64,000 nucleotides of DNA. Origin: Hetaerina americana (lineage: Eukaryota > Arthropoda > Insecta > Odonata > Calopterygidae). The notes below the pieces were generated by a model. The model saw only the letters and a list, made by a program, of their open reading frames with translations. It had not been told where the DNA came from and did not search any database. Position numbers and translations under genes: made by a program. Each line of letters starts with the position of its first letter. Position 1 is the first letter of the stretch. Shown here one piece after another: positions 47,830-61,619 of the stretch. Location of the stretch: the NCBI GenBank assembly GCA_022747635.1, contig JAKTNV010000004.1, positions 21,769,469-21,833,468 on the forward strand. The letters are read 5' to 3'.

Positions 47830-50800
47830 AATAAAACATTATTCCATTGAAGATACCTAATTAATATCAGTCGCTCCTCGTACCAGGCTTCTTTCATCGT
47901 ATCGGAATTTGTTTAAGGGATATTGGATTCACAAAATTTTCTGTCGATTGCATGAAAGAAGTAGGGAAAAAAGATATGAAACGAAAGCCATGGAAGAACT
48001 GGAAGAAATTTATAAATAGAGTAAATAATACATGGGGACCGTAAAGACACCATCCCATTATGCTCATCATTTTTATGTTAATATAAGTGATAAAAAATGT
48101 GGTGATTTTCCAAACTTATTTATTGAAATAGTTGATCTGTTTTCGAAGTTTCACATAATTAGCAAAAGGATAATATTAACATTCAGTGGTGGGTGGAATA
48201 TATGCTCGTGAGATGATGGAAGGGGGCCAGGTCAGAAGAGAGAGAATTTGGGGTTTGGAAGGATAACCCATATTGGTCATGATACCCGATATCAAAACTT
48301 GTAGATTAGAATACACAACATATATACCCATTGGGTGAAGCGAAGGACAACTCTTAGGATCCGTTTGGGAGGGTTGGAGGAAGTTTGAGGGCATGGGGAC
48401 AGAGAGACTGTAAAAGTGATGAATAGACGGACGGATCAAGTCAGTCAACAGTTTGTTTTTAATAATGCTTAATTGGTAGAAATCTCATTCTTTTCTAAAA
48501 ATCACATTTTTTACTTTCTTTTACTTATATTTAATATACTTGAAATAAAATCGGATGCATGAATGCCGTCCCGATATTTCTAAAAAATTGTCATATTTTT
48601 GAAAACGTTTCAAATGTTCCAAAATAGGGTTTTTAAATTAAAAAAAAGCAAATCAACAACATTAATAGCTGTAGTTTACAAAATTATGTGCAAGGATATC
48701 AGTTAATATGAAGAATAAATTTTATTCAAACGTATCGGTTGTTTCTTAGTGATAATTACTTAAAAATATACAACAACGTGTATACACCTCTAATAAAAGT
48801 AAAGCTGCTGCTGTGCCTGATAGAAGATTGCTTAAAAAAATCCCTGCTTCGTAGGTTGAGTAATAAATGCTTCAATCACATCTTTTAAATAACTACAAAC
48901 CATTTTTCACTTAACTAGCCAATCCTCTGTCGTGACATTGATCGAAAACAGCCTATGCTTGAGCATACGGATGTGACTGTAAATATTTTTTATTTAAACG
49001 CCCAATAAAAAGATTTATTATACTTAAAACCTCATACATAGGTCGCAGGACGCGAAAAAAACACTAAGATCTGCGAAGGTGATCTCAAGATTTTAGTGAA
49101 ATCTCTTACATTCCAAAAGTCCACACTTTTGCTTTAAGATAAACAAAAAAATATTTAGCACCGTCAAATTCGACTGATGAGTTTTATATTTGCCCTTAAA
49201 GTTGTCATGATTCGTACAACATTTATTTCTGCCATTTTTAAAGTACGCCCCTTTATCTCTGCCAACTTCTTATTGAAGGACATACTCATGTCCATATACA
49301 ACCTCCCCTTTGTTTTTTCGTTGCAATATAAGGAAGAGGGGAAACGGTGCCCGCTCGATGCATTAACCTCGGTTGATGAATTTTGGAGTTGCGTCGTTGC
49401 TTGGGGGTTTTGGTATCTCGTTCGCGAGCAATATTTGCCATGCGTCAAAGTTTCTCCCTCCGCCCGAAATCAGTAAGTAAATGCTAGCTTGTGAGCCACC
49501 TCGCTGAGGAAGCGGCCTATTTCATCTTCGAGCGAATTTATGAAGCGCAAACATGAATAACTTTAACTTGCTCCCCCGCATCCCTCGAAAACGACATTAT
49601 GCATAATTAGATTGCCTATTCTCGTATACTTTATAAAAGTATATATTTAATCAAATAATATCATTTTAATTCGAACCATTTAGCATAAAATACAACAAAA
49701 ATCATATTTTAGCAAAATAAATGGAGTTAAATCCTGAAAATATTAAGCAATTTTATTGAGGGCTATTCAAATTCCTCTTTAATTCAAATAAACGTATACT
49801 GGTCGATGCTATTGCTTGCTACAGAAAATAATTCTTTAAAATTTTAAAATCATGTTTTTAATAGATAAATACCAGGAATTGATAATCAAAAGCATTTATT
49901 GGCACGTTTCTTTCATGTTAAAAATAATACATGTTCCGTAGAATGTGCAATTCTACTTTAAACAATGAATGATAAAGCAGACTAAGCGAATATTTTTTCC
50001 CTTCATACCAAAACTCGTAACTGAATATGTTATCTCTAAACATGAAACGATGAAAATATTTTTGCTCGATTTTTTGACTTATGCAGTGATAAATTTGAGA
50101 GTATCTGTCCCTTTTTCGACATATAAATCATTCCAAAAAATGTTGATAAAATTTAACCCTTGGTGATGGTTTCATTTAACACACTACCCACAACGATTGG
50201 AATAATGAACGACGTCTACGTCACGTGCTTTTTTCAAAACCTTTCATAAAGCTTGTGCGTGAGTCTGACAGTAATTCAGACAGCAAAAACGCGATAATTT
50301 ATAGGAATGTTTCACATAGACATTCTAAGCGAAGTGAGGGTACATAAAAATGCGCATGAACTGTCCCTGAAAAGTACGTTGAAATATGGCCCCTGGAATG
50401 ACAATGCAACATGAAGAAAAATGTACTTGTTTACTCATTGACGGCAGGAAAAGGGAGATCGTGTGCGAGACTTTTTCAGCTAGGTCACACTTGAATTCGA
50501 GGCAAACACTCCCTTGTTTTTGCCGATAGGCAACAGTCTACACCAAACTCAGAGAACATACATTTAACGTAATTATTTTGCGAAGATAATAATCTACCTC
50601 AGAAATGAGCGATGCATCTAACAATTACAAGTAAATACCCGAGAAACAAAACTATGAACTAGTTCTGAAGTATTAGAGTAATCGAAATATATAACAGTTA
50701 AAAAATTACTAAGATATTATCTATGGAGGAAAATTCAGCAAGTTCTAAGATAAAACTCCGCTAAGTGTAGTATTAGCTAATCATGCAAAGACCTTTACAG

Positions 50801-51640
50801 CAGCAGAAATCCTAACCTGCATTAAGGTTTACATATCCTTTGAAATTCGTTCTAGCGAGTGGTACACTTCGAAACGCCCATTATATACGATTTAATGCTA
50901 GCAGTATTGCTAGTCGAATGAACTCAATATACTATGAATCACAGTTATCTGATCGAATCTCCATTTCAACGTCGAGGGCCACGAATCCAGTATTTAAGCT
51001 AACGGAGGTAAATTTAGTAGAATATTTCATAGGAAAACTATTGGAATCCCCACTTTTTCATGCAAGAGCCGTGAGGCATCAAAAGACATTAAGAGAAATG
51101 GGATTTGAAACGGGAACTGAGACGTGCGGTGATGCCTTGTGTGCCACAATGATCTTCAATTGAAATAAAAGAAATAGGCAATTCGCTCACTCCCCAAGTC
51201 AATGGAACGAATATTATTCCATCGAATTCCTTTCAAAAATCAAGAGCATGAAAATGGAAAAATATGCCTCAATTCCCAGGGTAAAATTACATGGAACACT
51301 ACTCCACGTGGAAAAGATATAACAAAAGAAATAAAAAAAATCCCTTTCAGGCCCCTCATATATTCTGCATATTGGAACTTCCTCCGGATATCAGCATTTC
51401 CTGAACGTATTATTGGCATTTAGAGCAGAGGGTACGCGGTGGGACAGAAAATGCCAGCGAATTCAAAAGGAAGAAGAAACTAATAACAAAAGGGAAAGGC
51501 GGCGGTTAGCGGTAGAAGCTAAAAAATTCATGACGAAAAACATCGGCCGGGTTCATGTTACGAGTTCCGATCACAGGAACTGTTAAATAACACAATGTTT
51601 TCTCTGATTCTATTGCATGAATTTTTTACTCTCTTTCCTT
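47830..51640. other. AT-rich non-coding stretch
   Basis: A 99-codon + frame (49177-49476) and a 94-codon minus frame (49448-49164) overlap on opposite strands. Neither is recognised (see findings). The rest is featureless. Confidence 0.5.
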
Positions 51641-51642
51641 CT

Positions 51643-51703
51643 GGTCAACTAGACCCTATGATTCCCCATCTGCTAGATAGGGAATCATAGGGTCTAGTTG
51701 ACC
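51643..51703. repeat. 24-bp perfect inverted repeat
   Basis: Arms 51643-51666 and 51680-51703 are perfect reverse complements beginning GGTCAACTAGACCC, separated by 13 bp. This could be a small palindromic transposon remnant or a cruciform-forming site. Confidence 0.85.
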
Positions 51704-51712
51704 ATGCCTTCC

Positions 51713-51762
51713 TTGAGATGGATAGGTATAATTATGTATATATTTATGACTATCCATCTCAA
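51713..51762. repeat. 13-bp perfect inverted repeat adjacent to the previous one
   Basis: Arms TTGAGATGGATAG (51713-51725) and CTATCCATCTCAA (51750-51762) are perfectly complementary with a 24-bp AT-rich spacer, nine bases after the neighbouring hairpin. Confidence 0.8.
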
Positions 51763-54700
51763 AAGATGAATTGGAAATTTAAAAAAACTACGCATACATA
51801 ACATTTGTTAAATATTATAAGGATAGTTTCTTTCAACTGACTGACAGATATTCTCACTGCATTTTTACTTATCAATTCTGTAAGAACTGGAACAATACTC
51901 TGCGACAGAAACAATGTCTTTATATCGCATTAAAAGTATGAACAGAAAATGAATGATTAAGTGTAGAATGTGGATGACTGAATAAAAAATATAAAACCCG
52001 AAGTTAAGTCACAGAAGAGAACGGAAATAAACACAAGGGTTGGAAAGACAGACTCAAAAACGGAAATTTAACGGCCCAACGTAGTTGATTAAATATGGGG
52101 ATAGATATGCTAAAAAAAAGCTGGAAAACCATCCACAAAAATTTAATACTGACTTCAAAGGAAGTGAGCCGCGAAGTAATAATGAAATGGAAGAGAATAA
52201 GAAAAGGAAAGGGAAAGCTGAAAAAATTTTTATTCTTCTTTATAGGATCGTTTTCACCCCTTCCCCCATGATTTTCGCGGCACGAATACCAGCGATTCGA
52301 GTGCTAATCAAAAATACGACGCTGCTCCTGACGTAATGCTCGTTTGGGTGGGCGTAATGGTGAATAGCTCTCAAGAGGGTGAGTTTCTTAGTCACTGCGG
52401 GAGAAGGAAAGGCGAGTGCTCATACCGCCTTTAATCGAAGGAGGGCCAGGGAAGGAGCGAAACGGGCAGACGACCTGACATTTGCTTATTCATGCAGCAT
52501 CGTCTCCAGCATTTACGAGGCTTAATGAACCCTGCGTAATGGTCGCGTTGACATCTTGAACTTGAGTGAACTTTGATCTAGTGTCCTCGGCATTGAACCC
52601 AATCCACTCAAATTAGCCATTGCTGTGGTCTCAGAGTTCTTTCACTGCGTGCCGACCAAGCCTCTCAGCGTGACCTCTACAAGAGTCTGTGAATCGAAAG
52701 TTGAGATTAAAACCTTAGGAGTTTATCATGAAGTGGACAGCAAAGATTGTTATATTGTCTTGAGTGATCTTTCAAATACCAAAACCACGTTTTAGCAAAG
52801 GGAGGAAATTCCTTTGCCTGTAAACGGGTGATTTTTCAGTTAAAAAGTTTGTCCTCCTACGACAAGTCCCGCATGAGCAAAATAAATATTGCACCAAAAT
52901 GTTGTTCGGCCGGCATTAACATGCAGAATTCGCTACGTAATCGGCAATAAGACCGAGGTAATAAAAATAACAGAAAAAATATGTGTAAATAAGGCATTAG
53001 TTGTTCTAAATGTGGTATCGCTGAGCAAAATAATATCTGAAGTTCTTCCTGTATCCCGCTGGATACACGTAAATTCTCCGAGAGGCTGTTTTTAAACATT
53101 CAAACATCCTTAGACTGTGCAGCTGTTTGCAGACGAACTTATTGGTAATCAGAGATGGCCAGCTAAGATTCGAGCAAATCTCATATTGAGTGTGCTTCAA
53201 TCTTATGTAAACCTTGAACACACAAAACCCCTATTACATATTTGATGTAACATTAGGGTGATCTTTGGGGTAACCGTAAAAGAAACGGCTGAAAAAAGTC
53301 AAAAGTGCATGAAAAGACTAAGTTGTAACTTGCATTTCAATACTGCAAGTATTGATGATATAGTTGAAATACCGTTTAATAAAGGTTTTTACCATCAATT
53401 TCAGCATGATCCTGCTAGGTGCACTTTCGTTAACTTTATCAAAAGTGACAAATCAATATCAATATTATAAGAGGAAAAGAGCTTGATGTGAACAAACAAA
53501 GAAAAGAATCTGTGTAAGTTTGTAGTTATGCAAAGGAAATAAACAGTATTATATTATTACAATTGTAAAGAAATATACAGTTTTTAAGTCGTTAAAGATA
53601 ACTATTTAGAAGTAAGTATATAAACTAAACCAGCAAATAAATCAATTAAATTGAATTTTATTGACAGAGTAGAAGAATTTAAAGCAAGGTTAAAGTTCTC
53701 AGAGAAAAAAGAGCATTTTTTATGATATATGTACATTCGCCTGGGAAAAAAAAGTCTGTCGGAAGTTTAAAACAGCTATGACCATACGCACCATAACCTT
53801 GACCTCACCCCGGTGGAATGGATTATTTTACCGTTTGGAAAGACCCGCGTGGATTGGGAATACTTAGAGAATAATTTGAAAGAACGTTTTTATCTGAAAA
53901 CTGCATGATAGTTACAAAGATACTGCGTGCAACATTTGAGGGAAAGAGATTATGCCCACAATTTTGGTGCGATTTGAAGTTCCTCGCATATGGATGGTTT
54001 CAAAGCTCAATAAAGGAGATTTTTCTGAGGCTTTCAGAGGACCATAAGAGTCCTCCTTGCATGGTGCACTCTAAGTACTGCACTCCTTTGTGCTATGGGA
54101 GGCTGAAATAAATCCCCAGAGACATTTGCATGCTAAAGCTAGAGTCGTGTTTCTTTCTCTCCACCCTACCTCTTCTCCCTAATTCTGACCTTTCCCTAAT
54201 TACCCTCCTGACCTAAATTGTGCGAAAAACCTTGTATGCCGCGAGACATCAAGAGTAATAATTTAGGTAGCGTGGATTAAGGAAAACCAAGATGAAAAGT
54301 AAGTAGGTTCATGAAAAAATATATCACAAATTTACCCGCAATTATAGAAAGCTACGTACTTAATTACACAGAATTCACCGCAAATACCAAATTCTTTTGC
54401 GCATATACGCGGGAAATTGTCCACATGAAAAAACTAATGGAACTGTAATGAATTATGAATTTTGCAAATTACGGCTTTAGCGAAATAATCATTATTTACA
54501 CCTGCAAAAATACCCTTAAAAAAATGTGTGGCATGGGGTGCAAATACCAGATGGATAGGGTAAGGAATAAGGCAGAGGGAAGGGTGTACATTATGTGTAA
54601 AGAGGACGCAAAACGTTGAGGAAATTTGAGGAGGGCAGAATCATCTAATGCAAAAGATACTGAGATTCAGAAAGAGTTTGAATTAGGCGACAGGAAAGAA

Positions 54701-55330
54701 AATGTTAGGTACGCAGGTCTTGTGCAGAAAGAAAATAGGTAAAACGAAGGAAAATGTAGGACGTTTTACTCCTGTGGTGAAAGGCAAGGGTGGGTTTAAA
54801 TAAACGTTACTTAGCTTATTGTGCAGGCCAATGTAAAATTTTACGTGTATTTTTGGTGACTGGCAGGGAGTCTCCATCCGAATCTTTAGGGCAGTCAGAT
54901 CTTGATGAGAAGGCAAAAGATGATAGAAATTATTAGAAACCTCTTTTCTTGTACATTTTGCCGTACTGTTTTTATAATACTCACAAGGCGACGATGAAAC
55001 TCTTGTCTCGATGTATATTCATGCACGCCATATATGTTCCTTGCATCTCTCTCGTCTCTCGAGAACCAAATCGTTAGAACAGATCCCTAATCCTTCCTCC
55101 GGAAAAAGCTTTTAATTTAAGTTAAGCTTCTCGACGAATTTATCTGGTTTCAGACTTTTTTTCTTGAACCCTCTCGGCTCGAAGGGAAAAGTCAGGGATG
55201 GAAAGTAAGAACGAAATTTAAAACTCAAGGATATTCAGAAATTGACGAGCCTGTTGGCCATAGTACAAGACGATTAGGCATTTACGGTGAACGAAGAGAC
55301 GGTTTTAATAATATTCCGCATCTTAGCCTA
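51763..55330. other. non-coding stretch
   Basis: A modestly GC patch lies at 52250-52700. The short frames at 52889-53470 and 53905-54111 are not recognised. Confidence 0.5.
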
Positions 55331-55784
55331 GGAAAAATAAGGCTGGGAAAGGAGTCGAGGAAACTTCGCGCTCCAGATGAAGGTAAAATCGGAGAGCATT
55401 CCACAAATTCCTCTTGGAGGGTCGCCCTCGCGATACGGGATGAAAAAAGAGTTGGGGAGAGGGTGGGTCAGGCTGACAGAGAGCCGTTTGAGGCCGAAAG
55501 GGGAAAAGTGGTGGAGGAGGATAGGACCTTTTGAGAGATTTGGCGTTAACAAAGATGGATGGGCTAAGGGGTTCGAAAGAGTGAAAACTTTTCCTCGTCC
55601 GTGAGAAAAAAAAATTCGGAAAGGCTTTTAGGCCTTATTGGGTCTAAGGGAGACCCGTGAAGAGGAAAAGTTTTGAATTACGGCTGGCGCGAAGGAGTTG
55701 CGGGGTCGAGGGTCGCCAGGGACGATGGGCTTCGCGGATCGGTCGAAGATCTTTTCTTTAGCCGCCCGAGTGGGTGGTGAAATA
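55331..55784. other. moderately GC, purine-leaning stretch
   Basis: The + strand is G/A-enriched at 55370-55620. No gene, motif or RNA was recognised. Confidence 0.4.
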
Positions 55785-56090
55785 GGTCACGGTCCCAGAG
55801 CGATATAAATCCACTCACACTGGGACAGGGTGACGGACAGTGAGATGCGGAGATGAGACGGGGGAGACGTTGGCAATCGAGTCAGGGAAGAAATCACAAA
55901 ATTGTAATTGTGTTGGGTTTTAGTTGGTCTCAGATTGTCTCCAGGAACCAGATTATCCACTTCTGTTTTATCATTGTGTGTCCCGTGGGAAACCCCGCTA
56001 GAACCGACACAATACCCGAAGCTGAGATTCAAACACGCGACACTCGGGTTAGCAAGCTGGTGCATCAGCAACCAGACACCCGTCAGCAGC
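55785..56090 (-). mobile_element. tRNA-derived SINE-like unit
   Basis: Read on the minus strand from about 56090, ACCAGCTTGCTAACCCGAG and then GTCGCGTGTTTGAATCTC reproduce a tRNA anticodon-arm and T-arm region, with box B as TGTTTGAATCT (56035-56025). A non-tRNA body of roughly 230 bases follows, down to a GTGGATTTATATCGCTCTGG-type end near 55790. The body differs from the one at 33.5 kb, so this is probably a second SINE family. The left and right limits are approximate. Confidence 0.5.
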
Positions 56091-56719
56091 GCAATCGCTT
56101 GTAAAAATTAACTAAAACGTGAGTTTCGCTAAATAATACAACTTAGCTTTAATTAACTTGCAAGTAATCACTAGGGTGTGTGGCAGGAGGAGACTCTACA
56201 TCACACATGCAACAGAAAAATTTCAATCAAGCGTGGTAGTCTCCCTATTTTACACGGTAGGTTTTGGGCGATCCTTAACAACTATTTACTTAAGTATCGT
56301 GGGGGTATTCAATTTATTTCATTTTTTTGTAACTTCTTACTGACTTCAGGCAGGCTGAATCCCACTGTACAGGCTAAATAAATAGTTAAATATTACTAAA
56401 TATGTTGAATAATGAAAAAATTATAAATAGTTGTAAAAACAGCGACAAGTACCGCGGAATCTGGACGAACCAATCTAAATGATGACCAATCTACTAGTAT
56501 ACCTTTTACTGCAGATAAAATTCGTTGCTAACGAAAAGTAGAAACATAAAACAAGGGTTAAATAAAATAATTATAAAACATTTACAATACGCTTTCCCCT
56601 GGGGGGAAGGGTCTTGCAGTAATTCCTTATCGTTCGCGGGACAAGTGAAATCTACAGATTTCCTGTAAATCTGTCGGTTCCATCTCCTCTCACTCTTCTC
56701 TATACGGTGCAGCTAAAAA

Positions 56720-56772
56720 AACATTACAACAAAAGATCACAGCAAAAACAAAAAACAAAAGATCACAGCAAA
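56720..56772 (+). repeat. two-copy short tandem repeat
   Basis: AACAAAAGATCACAGCAAAA occurs twice (about 56728 and 56753) separated by a few A/C-rich bases. Confidence 0.8.
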
Positions 56773-57159
56773 AGAGGACTATCACGCTATGGATTGAAGC
56801 TCAATTACCAAGGAGGTCCCCGCTGTCGATTCCGCAGCAAATCTTCTTCTTTTTGGATGTCAGGCGTAGAACACTTGAATGGCAGACGGGAGAATCGGAC
56901 GTTAAAATACGATTTTCCCGGCACCTCTCGTTACGAGCAGTCGAGAACGGAATCGGAGTTTCTCTCCACCGATTCTCTCCCCCCTTAGTCTTCTTACCTT
57001 GCCCCAATTAACTGCCGAGCCTTAACGGAACAATCGAACACAGACCTCTCGCAGCTACTCGGGCGTTACGTTCCCCACAAGGTACGACAGCATCGTGGAA
57101 TAGAGGTAATTCAATATGCACGGCCGAACGATAATTTCGCGCCGCTGTTCGAGAAGGGG

Positions 57160-57230
57160 TTCGCTGGCTTAGCGGTATCGCAGCCCCTGGAGCGTGGAGG
57201 CATACTGTTATAAACTCGAGGGAGGAAAAA
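57160..57230 (+). repeat. degenerate tRNA-like (SINE head) segment
   Basis: TGGCTTAGCGG at 57165-57175 closely matches the box A consensus TGGCNNAGTGG. A weak box-B-like TGTTATAAACT follows at 57206-57216 with tRNA-like spacing, then an A-rich run from about 57225. It is too degenerate to be a tRNA gene and is best read as an old SINE relic. Confidence 0.35.
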
Positions 57231-57239
57231 AACTAACAA

Positions 57240-59590
57240 ATTAATAAAAAATCTTTAAACTAAACTTATACTTTTATTAATATAAATAAAACCGCGGGGA
57301 AATTTATGATCGAATCTTTTCTTGTACCACGTTTGTAATTTTCTCGATTTGTGATGATAAAGAGTTGTCGATTTTTGCATATCATAGAATGACTTAAACA
57401 TTTTCCTTTTCGTATGTATCGATTTCCGAAAGCAGTAAATACAATATAGTACACGAAGAAATTTTTTCTCCATAAATAAATGAAATTTATGATGTACCTG
57501 CCTCATTGTAAGCATGTCCTGGGTTTTACCTCTTTTCAAAGTACATATCAACACACAACACTCTATATCTAAAACAGTTGTGAAGATCTTGAAAGATTTT
57601 CATGGATTATGTCAATTTTTCATTTGAATATATTTAAGATTTTCTAAAAGAATAAGTATATATCACAAATGGTGGCCGAGGATTATGCCCAGTACTTGGA
57701 TGAAGAAAATAAAAACGTTTTGCATATTTGAAGCCTCACCATTAATCTATTCCTTTTTGTGTGAAAATTGTTAATATAATATTTTATTTTATTTACTTAT
57801 TTATTTTAAAACATTGTTCACATATAGCAGTAGCGCCATTTTACAGTGAAAAATATAACAGGCCACTCTGTATTCTAAAACACCTGCCAAATGGCGTGAA
57901 AGTTAAAAGAGAGTTTGAAAGGTCATCAATACGAAAATTCCCCAATTTTCATATATTCACCAAAATTTTATTATTATATTAAGTCCCCGCCACACACTCT
58001 TGGGGGCAACTTGCGGGATATTATGTAGCTGTCGATACATTTTTCGCACTTATACAATGCATTATAGTAAAATGGAACTGTACCTATAAAAAAATAAATC
58101 TCGGTCAAGAATTTTGCAATTAACTCTTTGTCAGAGGAATAATTTCCATTTTCGTTTCATCTAAAAAAAATAGTGTGGGTTGTGTACGCGTTCTCTTTTC
58201 GCAGGCTTCATCGAGCACAAATAAATATCTTAAGTTAATTAAATACACGTAAAATAATGATTACATTTGCCGTAAAATTGCCATTAAATCACAACATCCC
58301 TTGGCGCCATTATAGCCATTTTGCAAGGGATTGAGTGCCGTTTCTCACTCAATCACCTTCTCTTTCTCCCTCCAACACAACGAAATCCCTCCTTTGGCCA
58401 CACTCCATCGATCCCATCGCTCAATGATCCATCATATTATCCATCATCCCCTCGTATCCATACATACAGAATGTGGATCAAAATCAATTCGTTCTCGCTA
58501 TTTTTTATATCGAAGATATGTCTATCAATGACATGGAAATGGAAAGGATTAAACTCTAGGTCATTTGATTTTCAGTGATACATGCGATTTTCCCGTGGCA
58601 TTCCAGAGTTAAGGCAAATATCCGAACTTAACCTTTTTGTAGGTGGGGGGGGGCGGGTCTGCATGGATCTACACGGGAGACTGCGACATTATTTCATCCA
58701 AGTGGCTCAAAACGATCCATCTATTCAACCCTTTCCCCTTTTAATTTGCTGAAGAGGAACTCTCAATAATGGACGATGTCCAACTCAACGGGTTCTGTTA
58801 TATGGACGGCCAGTTCGGCCAGTTTAATCATAAAAAAGAAAACTACGTTTTGAACTGAGTATGCCATAATAACATCATTACGAAAAGTCTTTTTACTAGG
58901 GAAAAAAGAGGACTAATGAGCCTTATCTTAAAATGACGACTAAAAGTGATAAAAGAGACATGCCATGAGTCCTGCTCTACTCATGCGCGGAATTTGCGCT
59001 TTGGCCCACTAAAACAATACCCAATTTAAAAGCAACATGAATTAAGGGAACATTATGAACTGCTGAATAAGAATGAAAATGAGATAAAACATAAAATGAT
59101 TTCACCAGCAATGGTATTAATTGAAAAGAAAAAAAACAATGAGCAAGAGAGCTACGTATCCAGTTCAATAAAATCGGGAACACTTTCATTAAATTTATAA
59201 ATTATAACGCAGGGAACGAGATTATTAGGTAGACAGAGAAATACTCGTTATTTATGCGGATAAAAGGATAAAAAAACCTGATTATCATAAAACTGAACAA
59301 GTGGCATTTAAATCTGTTCGTTATTTTGATACACTGCAAGAGCTAATTATCTGCCGATGTATCTCTCGGCTCATATTTTGTGGGTTAATACTAATAGATA
59401 TCACAAGTATATGCATCGAAGGATCGAAGGAAATAAATATCATACACTGAGTGAAATTTATATGCGTAGGTTAAGTAGGTCAGTTAATTTCCCAGTATCA
59501 CTTGCTGTGTCCTGGAGGTTTAGTCACGTCCTCAAATCATCAAGCCAGCGACAATAAAACGTTAAATTAATCACAATCTAGACAAGAATC
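57240..59590. other. AT-rich non-coding stretch
   Basis: It has a G-rich run at 58646-58655. No gene was recognised. Confidence 0.55.
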
Positions 59591-59599
59591 ATGAAGTCA

Positions 59600-59830
59600 G
59601 CACCCCAGCTCTCGACCCACTACAGTAAAATATGATAAAGAGGATTTTATTATGGTCCAAATTGTTGCTGTTAAAATCCATCAGCGAGGTGAAATATATG
59701 TAAGAGGGATAGACAGAGTCACCGACGTATTCAAGTATTCCTTCTTTCCTCGCAAAATACGCACGTAAAGAAATCGAACCCAAGCACTCGTATATTTATT
59801 TAGAGTAAAACAGCCCATTACTTCAACATG
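59600..59830 (-). mobile_element. possible tRNA-derived SINE-like unit
   Basis: On the minus strand GGGTTCGATTT (59781-59771) is a good box B, preceded by CGAGTGCTT like a tRNA variable or anticodon region. It is followed by about 150 bases of body (TTTACGTGCG, GTCGGTGACTCTG, CACCTCGCTGATGG). Box A is not clear. A SINE is the favoured reading but the evidence is thin. Confidence 0.35.
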
Positions 59831-60220
59831 TAAATGGACATACATGCATATATGAGTGTGAGCTTTCTGCATAAGAGTAATTATATATTCAAGCCTAAGT
59901 ATGTACTAATAGTACGTGTGTGTATTACCGCACCCCGCCACACGTCGACGCCCAGGGCACCGCTTGCGAGGTATTCCGTAGATGTAATTCGATAATGAAC
60001 CGTGGATTCACAAACAATCGGCGATAAGCAAATAACTCGCACACTGACATTTATGCCTCTCGTGCACATTGAAATGACACAATGTAGATGATTTCTTCTC
60101 ACAATCGCTTCTATTCGCTCATAAATTATCAGGGGATTGAACGAAGTGAAAAATACGGAAGAGTACCCTGCTTTCATCTTCCAATTTTTATCCCGAAGTA
60201 GTCCACTCAAATTTCACGAA
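59831..60220. other. non-coding stretch
   Basis: A 109-codon minus frame (60210-59881) is unrecognised and within chance length. Confidence 0.45.
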
Positions 60221-60229
60221 GGGTCTACA

Positions 60230-60570
60230 GTCAACACACTTAGGCAAGCGTTGGGGGCCTTCTCGATCTTTGAGAGGAGCCTTGTGAAACCCAACGCCTA
60301 CGCCGTGTGCACGTCACAAGAGAGGAAGACTGGCGCTCGTTTGCGAAGACGGGATGGGGTGGGTGGATATTATGCCGGCAAAGGAGAGAGAGAGAGAACC
60401 CTCTGGAGCATACCCACCTCCCTTCCGACTCCGCGCTACGATCAACACGGCGCCACCGCTTGATAAGGGTGAGGGGTGGGATGGTGCCGACGGTCCCCAG
60501 AGCGCCTTTCCCACCAATTCCGAGAGCAGTAGGGTGGCGACCCATTCTTTTAGATCCCAAGGCCCAAATT
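60230..60570. other. GC-rich island
   Basis: This CpG-containing block has overlapping frames on both strands and in several phases, so coding is unlikely. No specific motif was recognised. Confidence 0.35.
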
Positions 60571-61610
60571 TTATCTCGAATTGAATAAACACCGATCCGT
60601 CACATTTCCGCACTATATTTTAATACAGAATATACCTTCAACAGATCAATGCCATCTCCAAGGTATCTTAAACATGACGTTTGTCTGTTGAAAACATCGC
60701 CGGAATTAAGGATATACTGTAGAAAAATATTGACCAGTATTTGCTCATTCCAAGAAAATGGGATCTTTTCAAAAAGTTAGGAGAGTCAATTAGCTACATC
60801 CTGACTATTTCCCAATTTTCTCGACGACAGGACTTTTTTCAGATTTCCCTCGACGTTTCAACGGAAACATGATATTATTATTAATGTCAGCCTGCTGATT
60901 AAAAGATAGTTCCTTGATAAGCACGAATATCGACAACTTTCACTCCTCCAAGACACAAAATGGCACTAAAATTGGTAACATTCTGTTCAAAACTAAACCA
61001 TTTTTCATCGCCACATTATTTCTCCCTCCATTCCGTCCAACATACCTAAGAGTACACTTTTCCTCCTTCTACCAAGCTTGCCCAACATTCTCCTCTGCCA
61101 CAATCTTCGACATCCCATTACTGTTCAATATGCTCTGCATCCACTTTTACAGCCTCCTTTGGATTTCTCCCAACGAACTTCTCTTTTCCCCTAACACACA
61201 CAACACTTTTTCGTTTTTCTTTCTTTCAGTCCATTTTACCGTTCAAATTATTTGCAAATCTGAAGATAGCATGATGAATCACTCTAAAACACAAAAAAAT
61301 TAAAAAGTCTTGCGAACATTTCGTCAGTTTAAAATGAGAAATATCCAAATCTCCCGAAAAGGAACAGGAAAACGTACCAACATTGCCTGCAATCCTATCT
61401 ATTTCTTTTGTGCCCGCCTCCGCACTGGGTCCTACTGCAATTCTCTATTTGCAGTCGATAGTAGTGCATACGATTGCCAAAGCAAACCTTCAACTGCCTA
61501 CAATCCTACAAAGAACCAACTTCTCATCGGAAATTCCGGACTCAAATATCGTATTCCAGATGCTTTCAAACAAATATTTTCCTAAGCCATCGAAGGAATC
61601 GAAAAATCGC
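60571..61610. other. non-coding, C/T-leaning stretch
   Basis: From 60950 to 61620 the + strand is pyrimidine-rich with a 129-codon frame (60914-61303) of Phe/Ser/Leu-rich composition and no recognised domain. Confidence 0.45.
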
Positions 61611-61619
61611 CGACTTTTC

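Noticed and set aside
60914..61303. 129-codon + frame
   Set aside because: C/T-rich strand with Phe/Ser-rich product and a non-ATG first codon.
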